Shown here in pieces: positions 30,993-35,299 of a stretch of DNA of 35,299 nucleotides (its first letter is position 1; each line of letters starts with the position of its first letter). The position numbers and the translations under genes are program-made. The stretch comes from JAUSIK01 sp964362915 (lineage in GTDB: Archaea > Nanobdellota > Nanobdellia > Pacearchaeales > GW2011-AR1), in assembly GCA_964362915.1 (NCBI GenBank), contig CAYIGH010000008.1, forward strand, positions 1 to 35,299, written 5' to 3'. The notes below the pieces were generated by a model. The model made no database searches. It saw only the letters and a list, made by a program, of their open reading frames with translations, and had not been told where the DNA came from.

Positions 30993-31002
30993 ACGTTCAC
31001 CA
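30993..31002 (+). repeat. Right flanking direct repeat (target-site duplication)
   Basis: Identical to ACGTTCACCA at 28805-28814. It marks the right boundary of the insertion. Confidence 0.7.
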
Positions 31003-31052
31003 CTAAAAAATTAACTGAAAAGAATAAAATAATCCAATTACTAAACAAAAAC

Positions 31053-31059
31053 ATTTAAA
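31053..31059 (+). promoter_or_regulatory. TATA box of the RPA-like gene
   Basis: ATTTAAA is centred 25 bases before ATG 31081, with no ribosome binding site. Confidence 0.45.
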
Positions 31060-31080
31060 CCTTAATTTCTAACCCTACTT

Positions 31081-31743
31081 ATGAATAATCAAAAAGAGGA
31101 TATTATAACTCCGTCCAAACTGGCACAATTATCTATGGAACAGTTCAAAAGGCATATAGCTTATAAATTCAGAATAGGCGCAATATTATCAGGAAAACCT
31201 ATTCTAGAAAATGAACGCTTAAAATTCTTAGAATTAAACAATAAAAATATTGTTAGAGTTAATATAATAGCAAATGTTGTTGACAAATTCGTTCAAGAAG
31301 TGGAGAAAAAATATGCCTCTATAACTCTAGATGATGCAACAGGCCAAATCAGAGTTAAAACATTTGGTGACGATATATCAAAATTCTCAACTCTAAATCA
31401 AGGCGATACAATCCTAATTATAGGTCTCCTCAAATACTGGAAAAACGAGGTTTACATTTCTCCTGAGATAATAAAGAAAAAAGATCCTGCATTTCTCCTA
31501 ATAAGAAAACTTGAAATAGAAGCAGAAGAGCCAAAAACAATTGACAGAGAAAAATTAACCCAATTAAAAGATAAAATAATACAAATGGTAAAAGAAGGAG
31601 ATAAAAATAACGGTATAGAAATAGAAAAGATTATTCTTGATTTGCACGAACACCCTGATATTATTAATCAAGAAATAAAAAAACTCTTGGAAGACGGCAA
31701 GGTCTATGAACCCAGACCAGGAAAACTAAGATATTTGGGTTGA
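31081..31743 (+). CDS. RPA32-like single-stranded DNA-binding OB-fold protein
   Basis: The 220-residue protein has an OB fold (about residues 57-150): VRVNIIANVVDKFVQEVEKKYASITLDDATGQIRVKTFG, then LNQGDTILIIGLLKYWKNEVYISPEII. These are typical of the RPA2 subunit family. A C-terminal winged helix follows (IEIEKIILDLHEHPDIINQEIKKLLEDGKVYEPRPGKLRYL). That arrangement equals eukaryotic RPA32, where the winged helix recruits partners. It would coat single-stranded DNA at forks, consistent with mcm 2.6 kb away, from which it is now separated by the transposon. Confidence 0.8.
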   Translation: MNNQKEDIITPSKLAQLSMEQFKRHIAYKFRIGAILSGKPILENERLKFLELNNKNIVRVNIIANVVDKFVQEVEKKYASITLDDATGQIRVKTFGDDISKFSTLNQGDTILIIGLLKYWKNEVYISPEIIKKKDPAFLLIRKLEIEAEEPKTIDREKLTQLKDKIIQMVKEGDKNNGIEIEKIILDLHEHPDIINQEIKKLLEDGKVYEPRPGKLRYLG

Positions 31744-31800
31744 TAAGATTTATATTTTAACTAATAATACCACCTAATTTAAAGATTACTATGTAACAAA

Positions 31801-31890
31801 GTAACATAAAATTAGTATACCTAGTAACATAAATTAGATATATTATGTTATCATATACCATAATATTTATATACTTAGTAACATAATAGA
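31801..31890. promoter_or_regulatory. Repeated AGTAACATAA motifs and TATA box before the HEPN/MNT pair
   Basis: The motif AGTAACATAA occurs at 31800-31809, 31823-31832 and 31878-31887. An inverted near-copy, ATTATGTTAT, lies at 31842-31851. The TATA box TTTATATA (31866-31873) sits 25 bases before ATG 31895, between the inverted copy and the last direct copy. Several sites around one core promoter suggest autoregulation by the module it drives. Confidence 0.5.
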
Positions 31891-31894
31891 AATC

Positions 31895-32302
31895 ATGAAG
31901 CCTGAAGATCATAAAAAAGCATATGAGGAGCATAGGGAGGCCCTGGATTGGGCTATTAACCGAGGAATAGAAAAATCCCAAAGAACTATAGGTTTACATA
32001 TCTCTAGAGCTATTATAGAATTATTATCTCTTTTTCTCCACAAACAAAAGATTATTACTATGGGCTTTCAGATTAATCACAGATGGTTTAAATCTGAAAA
32101 AGTAGGAGAAAAATTTCCGAATTTCTCGCAAAAAGAAATAATCATAGAAAAATTAACAGAAGTAGAATTAAAAGCTGAAGCTCTAGTTTATGGCAAACAA
32201 AAAACAGAAAAAGAAATAAAAGCTGCCCTAAATATCTTTCTTGAAGCCGAAAAGATCTTGCTAAATCTAATAGGAAGAGAAAATGACAGAAACACAGAAT
32301 AA
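31895..32302 (+). CDS. HEPN-domain protein, putative ribonuclease toxin
   Basis: The 135-residue all-helical protein has an R-x4-H motif (RTIGLH, R30 and H35) at the start of a helix (ISRAIIELLSLFLHKQKI), the hallmark of active HEPN ribonucleases. The charged C-terminal helix (KEIKAALNIFLEAEKILLNLIG) would pack in a four-helix bundle. It overlaps the nucleotidyltransferase gene by 20 bases. In HEPN/MNT modules the transferase neutralises the toxin by adding AMP or by direct binding. Here the toxin comes first. Confidence 0.7.
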   Translation: MKPEDHKKAYEEHREALDWAINRGIEKSQRTIGLHISRAIIELLSLFLHKQKIITMGFQINHRWFKSEKVGEKFPNFSQKEIIIEKLTEVELKAEALVYGKQKTEKEIKAALNIFLEAEKILLNLIGRENDRNTE

Positions 32303-32900
32303 ACTTATAGCAAAAGCAATCGACTTTATATCTTTTATAGTAGAACATAAGATAAAATTAACTAAAGCCGTACTTTTTGGTTCAGTGCTTACAAAAAATT
32401 TCGACGCAGAAAGCGACATTGATATTTTTTTAGAAACAGATGAGGCGGAAAATAAATTAAACACATTGCTTAACGAATTCGAAAAAACAAAAGGGGAAAC
32501 ATGGCGATTTAAAAGCATAGAAAATTTAATCTCTCTCAAAATAGGAAAATTAGAAAAATGGCCTTCATTAAGAAGAAGTATTCAAAGTAATGGTCTCTTA
32601 CTCTATAGTTCATATAAAGAAGTTCCTGAAAAAATAGAAACCTTCATTCTATTTATTCTTAATTTCCAAAAAATTTCTAGATCTAGAAAGATAAGTCTTT
32701 GGAGAAAGCTATATGGATATAATCAAAAAATAAAAAATAATCTCTACACTAATAAAGGCATTATAGCAGAACTAAAAGGAAAAAAATTAGAAAGGGGCGT
32801 AATAATAATGCCTTCTCAAAATGCCGATGAACTCAAAAATTTTCTTAATAAAAATAAAATTAATTATAAACTCTATGAAGTTTGGAGTGATTCTCTCTAA
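32283..32900 (+). CDS. MNT-type minimal nucleotidyltransferase, putative antitoxin
   Basis: The N-terminal half is a Pol-beta-type nucleotidyltransferase: VLFGSVLTKNFDAESDIDIFL has the G33-S34 motif and the metal-binding acids D45 and D47. At 205 residues it is longer than the usual 95-150-residue MNT. The extra C-terminal domain (about 115-205) contains NQKIKNNLYTNKGIIAELKGKKLERGVIIMP and may contact the partner or substrate. Likely antidote to the HEPN toxin, as in MntA/HepT-type systems; this is inferred from gene pairing and motif. Confidence 0.72.
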   Translation: MTETQNKLIAKAIDFISFIVEHKIKLTKAVLFGSVLTKNFDAESDIDIFLETDEAENKLNTLLNEFEKTKGETWRFKSIENLISLKIGKLEKWPSLRRSIQSNGLLLYSSYKEVPEKIETFILFILNFQKISRSRKISLWRKLYGYNQKIKNNLYTNKGIIAELKGKKLERGVIIMPSQNADELKNFLNKNKINYKLYEVWSDSL

Positions 32901-32963
32901 TTAAAACTAAAATATTTAGGACGAACGTTCCCACAAGATATTTAACCTTGACTTTATAGATTA

Positions 32964-33566
32964 CTATTTCTTCAATCCAATCTTCTGCCACACATTTTTC
33001 TTGCTGGGCCTGTTCAATCTCAAGGCAAAAGTAATAATTATAACTAATGCGACAAACAAAAGCAAGAATCTCCATATATTGCTAAAGTTCCTCCAATTAA
33101 TAGCTGCTCCCCAAAATATAGCCCATATGCCGCTTCCAATTAAAGCGCTTCCGACAGGTTCAACACTCAAAACACCATATCCAATTACCAAAGTAATCAA
33201 CCCAATAATAATTGCAACAACAAACACCACCTTGGAATGAGCGTCTTGTGCATCATCAAAATCCCTCTGACAATAATCACATTCCTTTACATTTATAATA
33301 CACCCATTATCATCATATTCAAAAACAGGTTGTCCTTTATCAGCATAACACTGATTCTGCTTTTCCTGTAATTCTCTTGGAAATGTACAATTAACCTGCT
33401 CTCCTGTAACTGCTGGCTTAGCAGGATAATATGCGTCAAACCTCCCAGCCTTACAAAAATCATCATACTGCGGACTGGGATAAAATGCCTCTATTCCCTG
33501 CCATAAAACCAAAGCATAAACTACAACTATGCCAATGCCCAAGATAAGATTTTTAACATTTATCAT
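32964..33566 (-). CDS. Multi-pass membrane protein with cysteine-rich external loop
   Basis: The 200-residue protein has a first helix at about residues 7-27. A loop of roughly 85 residues with six or more cysteines follows (VNCTF, NQCYADK, NGCIINVKECDYC), likely disulphide-linked outside the cell. Then come three helices (about 112-135, 140-155, 163-182) and a short basic tail (RPSKKNVWQKIGLKK) in the cytoplasm. I have no family name for it. Convergent with the MNT gene and divergent from aIF2 beta. Confidence 0.6.
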   Translation of the reverse strand: MINVKNLILGIGIVVVYALVLWQGIEAFYPSPQYDDFCKAGRFDAYYPAKPAVTGEQVNCTFPRELQEKQNQCYADKGQPVFEYDDNGCIINVKECDYCQRDFDDAQDAHSKVVFVVAIIIGLITLVIGYGVLSVEPVGSALIGSGIWAIFWGAAINWRNFSNIWRFLLLFVALVIIITFALRLNRPSKKNVWQKIGLKK

Positions 33567-33632
33567 GAAGGTTATAAATAATTAGCATATTTAAATCCTT
33601 CTTTAACTCCTTCAAAATACTTAAGCAACACC

Positions 33633-33640
33633 TTTAAAAA
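33633..33640 (+). promoter_or_regulatory. TATA box of the aIF2 beta operon
   Basis: TTTAAAAA is centred 26 bases before ATG 33662. It may drive all four genes to 35265, which are spaced by -4 to 2 bases. Confidence 0.5.
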
Positions 33641-33661
33641 TAGTCTCATTCTAATAAAATC

Positions 33662-34072
33662 ATGGAAAGTTATGAACAACTATTAAAAAAAGCATATCAA
33701 AAAGTCAAAGTAGTTAGTAAAAACTCTGAAAGATTCGAAATTCCTAAAGTTGAGGGCCAAGTAGCAGGGAAAAACACTATAATAACAAATATAACTGCAA
33801 TAGCACTCTACCTAAGGCGCCCTATTGAACAACTAACCAAATTCTTGCAAAAAGAACTAGCAGTAGCTGGAAAATTAGAGAAAGATAGATTAATTCTAAA
33901 CTCTCGCTTAAACTCAGCAAAAGTCAATGAAAAAATCGAATCCTATGCAAAAGAATTCGTTATCTGTCCTGTATGCACAAAGCCTGATACAGAAATAATC
34001 TCAGAAAAAGGGATCAAATTTAAGCATTGTCTGGCCTGTGGAGCAAAATCACCTATAAAATACAGTCTATAA
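33662..34072 (+). CDS. eif2b: Translation initiation factor aIF2 subunit beta
   Basis: aIF2 delivers initiator Met-tRNA to the small subunit. The 136-residue protein has an N-terminal helix contacting the gamma subunit (MESYEQLLKKAYQKV). The central domain (VEGQVAGKNTIITNITAIALYLRRPIEQLTKFLQKELAVAG) and C-terminal zinc ribbon (FVICPVCTKPDTEI, KHCLACGAKSPI) match the family. Normal length. First gene of a four-gene row. Confidence 0.95.
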   Translation: MESYEQLLKKAYQKVKVVSKNSERFEIPKVEGQVAGKNTIITNITAIALYLRRPIEQLTKFLQKELAVAGKLEKDRLILNSRLNSAKVNEKIESYAKEFVICPVCTKPDTEIISEKGIKFKHCLACGAKSPIKYSL

Positions 34073-34073
34073 A

Positions 34074-34370
34074 ATGTACCTTAAAATTCATAAATCCTAT
34101 AGAAACGTAGTGGCCCTATGTGATGCAAGTATTATAGGAAAAACATTTGAAGAAGAAAAAAAAATCTTAGAATGTAGAGAAAATTTCTATAAAGAAAAAA
34201 AAGTAACAAAAGAGGAAGCAATAAAGATATTAAAAAAAGAACATGAAGGAGACGCAACATTTAATATAGTAGGAGAAAAATCAATTCAAGCAGCAATAGA
34301 AGCAGGTCTAATAAATGAACACAACATAGCTAAAGTACAGAATATTCCATTCACTTTAATCTTAATATGA
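34074..34370 (+). CDS. DUF424-family protein
   Basis: The 98-residue archaeal protein shows the pattern VVALCDASIIGKTFEEEKKILECRENFYKEKKVTKEEA, then ATFNIVGEKSIQAAIEAGLI and IPFTLI, matching the DUF424 family. The family often lies near translation genes and its fold suggests RNA binding; the role is unknown. One base separates it from aIF2 beta, and it overlaps the HIT gene by 4 bases. Confidence 0.8.
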   Translation: MYLKIHKSYRNVVALCDASIIGKTFEEEKKILECRENFYKEKKVTKEEAIKILKKEHEGDATFNIVGEKSIQAAIEAGLINEHNIAKVQNIPFTLILI

Positions 34371-34774
34371 AAAACTGTAAGTTCTGTGATATAATAGAAG
34401 GAAAAATTACCGATTATAAGCTCTGGGAAAATGAAGAATTTATATTTTTTTTAGACATTAATCCTGCAAAACCTGGACATTCTATGCTCATACCAAAAGT
34501 GCATATTGATTATTTCTTTGATTTAGATGAGGACACTTATCTAAAATTATTCAAAATAGCAAAGATACTTTCCGAGCCACTAAAAAAAGATACAAATGCT
34601 GAAAGAATTGGAATAGCTGTCGTCGGTTTTAATATTCCGCATGCTCATCTGCATCTTATACCCTTGCATGGTTCAAATGAACTTTTTGACCCAAAATCCT
34701 TTACAAAAGCAAAACCAGAAGAATTAAAGGAAATGCAAGAAAGAATTAAACAATATATATCTAACTTAACTTAA
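34367..34774 (+). CDS. HIT-family nucleotide hydrolase/transferase
   Basis: The 135-residue protein starts with a zinc-binding CKFCDIIEG. The conserved LDINPAKPGHSMLIPKVH follows, then the histidine triad PHAHLHLIPLH. HIT enzymes cleave phosphoramidate or dinucleoside polyphosphate bonds; short CxxC-containing archaeal members are of the Hint/adenosine-hydrolase type. Coupled to the DUF424 gene by ATGA overlap. Substrate not deducible. Confidence 0.9.
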   Translation: MKNCKFCDIIEGKITDYKLWENEEFIFFLDINPAKPGHSMLIPKVHIDYFFDLDEDTYLKLFKIAKILSEPLKKDTNAERIGIAVVGFNIPHAHLHLIPLHGSNELFDPKSFTKAKPEELKEMQERIKQYISNLT

Positions 34775-34776
34775 AC

Positions 34777-35265
34777 ATGCAAACTATATTCTTCCAAAAA
34801 ACCTCAGAATTAAGAAGAAATAAAGACGAACTAGAAAGAAAACTTAATATAAAAATTAATATAAAAGGGAAAAAAGTAACAATAAAGGGCTCTCCAATAG
34901 ACGAATACGAGGCCTCTTTAGTCCTAGACGCAATTAACTTGGGTTTCTCAGCAAGAAACGCCCTCACATTAAAAGACGAATCAAAAATATTCAGAATATT
35001 GAACATAAAAGATATAACAAGAAAAAAAAACCTGGAAAATGTAAGAGCTAGAATAATCGGCAGGGAAGGAAAAACAAAAAGAACAATAGAAAACATCACG
35101 GGCTGTGATATTATAATCAAAGATAACGAAATAGGTATTATCGGAGATGCTGAATCAATAGAAAATGTAATAACGGGAATCTCCAATTTGGTAAGAGGGA
35201 CAAAGCAGTCAAATACTTATAGATATCTGGAAAAAATGAATAAAAGAAAAAGAGAATCTTTATAA
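34777..35265 (+). CDS. KH-domain RNA-binding protein (Dim2/Pno1/Krr1-like)
   Basis: The 162-residue protein has two KH-like domains. The first is degenerate (LERKLNIKINIKGKKVTIKGSPIDEYEASLVLDAINLGFSARNAL). The second has the GxxG loop IIGREGKTKRTIENITGCDIIIKDNEIGIIG. This two-domain form is typical of archaeal homologues of Dim2/Pno1, which bind the 3' end of pre-16S rRNA in small-subunit assembly. Starts two bases after the HIT stop, so it is in the aIF2 beta operon. The RIO kinase gene that often adjoins it is not here. The last 34 bases of the window are non-coding. Confidence 0.87.
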   Translation: MQTIFFQKTSELRRNKDELERKLNIKINIKGKKVTIKGSPIDEYEASLVLDAINLGFSARNALTLKDESKIFRILNIKDITRKKNLENVRARIIGREGKTKRTIENITGCDIIIKDNEIGIIGDAESIENVITGISNLVRGTKQSNTYRYLEKMNKRKRESL

Positions 35266-35299
35266 AATCGGTTTCTCTCAAAATTCTGAGTCCCTGTAG

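Overview
The window is AT-rich archaeal DNA, most likely from a DPANN archaeon of the Pacearchaeota/Woesearchaeota type. This rests on gene content: eL15, aIF2 beta, aRF1, MCM, Sec61 beta, nascent-polypeptide-associated complex, an RPA-like protein and class III pilin-like proteins. It also rests on promoters: most genes have a TATA-like box about 24-27 bases before the start codon and no ribosome binding site, which implies leaderless mRNAs. No tRNA, rRNA or CRISPR array was found. The lineage is inference; no alignment could be run.

Layout. 1-310: tail of a DDE transposase cut by the window edge. 542-7081: cell-surface cluster with a KaiC/FlaH-like ATPase, three overlapping genes whose products carry a pilin-like N-terminal membrane segment (one is a 1003-residue VWA protein with a domain nested in its VWA fold), a secreted anchored protein, and a class III pilin with a strong Shine-Dalgarno. 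7085-10730: a strongly structured non-coding block, tiny membrane proteins, free-methionine-R-sulfoxide reductase, a divergent GAF paralogue, eL15, and an unknown gene behind two tandem dyads. 10759-13483: methionyl-tRNA synthetase split into catalytic and tRNA-binding genes, with HicBA between them. 13680-17790: a leftward run with MinD, an unknown protein, NAC, a HAD phosphatase, Sec61 beta, small membrane proteins, a cysteine-free endonuclease III and a chorismate mutase with an attenuator-like leader. 18020-22046: valyl-tRNA synthetase between two VapBC modules. 22099-28771: TVP38-type membrane protein, aRF1 carrying an intein directly after its catalytic GGQ, a C39-like protease lipoprotein, MCM and a small basic protein. 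28805-31002: a transposon with near-perfect terminal inverted repeats and flanking direct repeats. 31081-35265: RPA-like protein, a HEPN/MNT module with repeated operator-like motifs, a membrane protein, and aIF2 beta, DUF424, HIT and KH genes in a tight row.

Most notable. (1) The aRF1 intein makes termination depend on protein splicing. (2) The transposon carries, besides an IS6-like transposase, a zinc-ribbon gene and a two-HTH protein with 23-residue tandem repeats; the repeats break the assembly (two 100-N gaps). (3) Two unexplained structured RNA candidates lie at 7160-7360 and 17880-17957. (4) The VWA/pilin/KaiC surface cluster. Four toxin-antitoxin-type modules sit in about 20 kb, three of them next to aminoacyl-tRNA synthetase genes.
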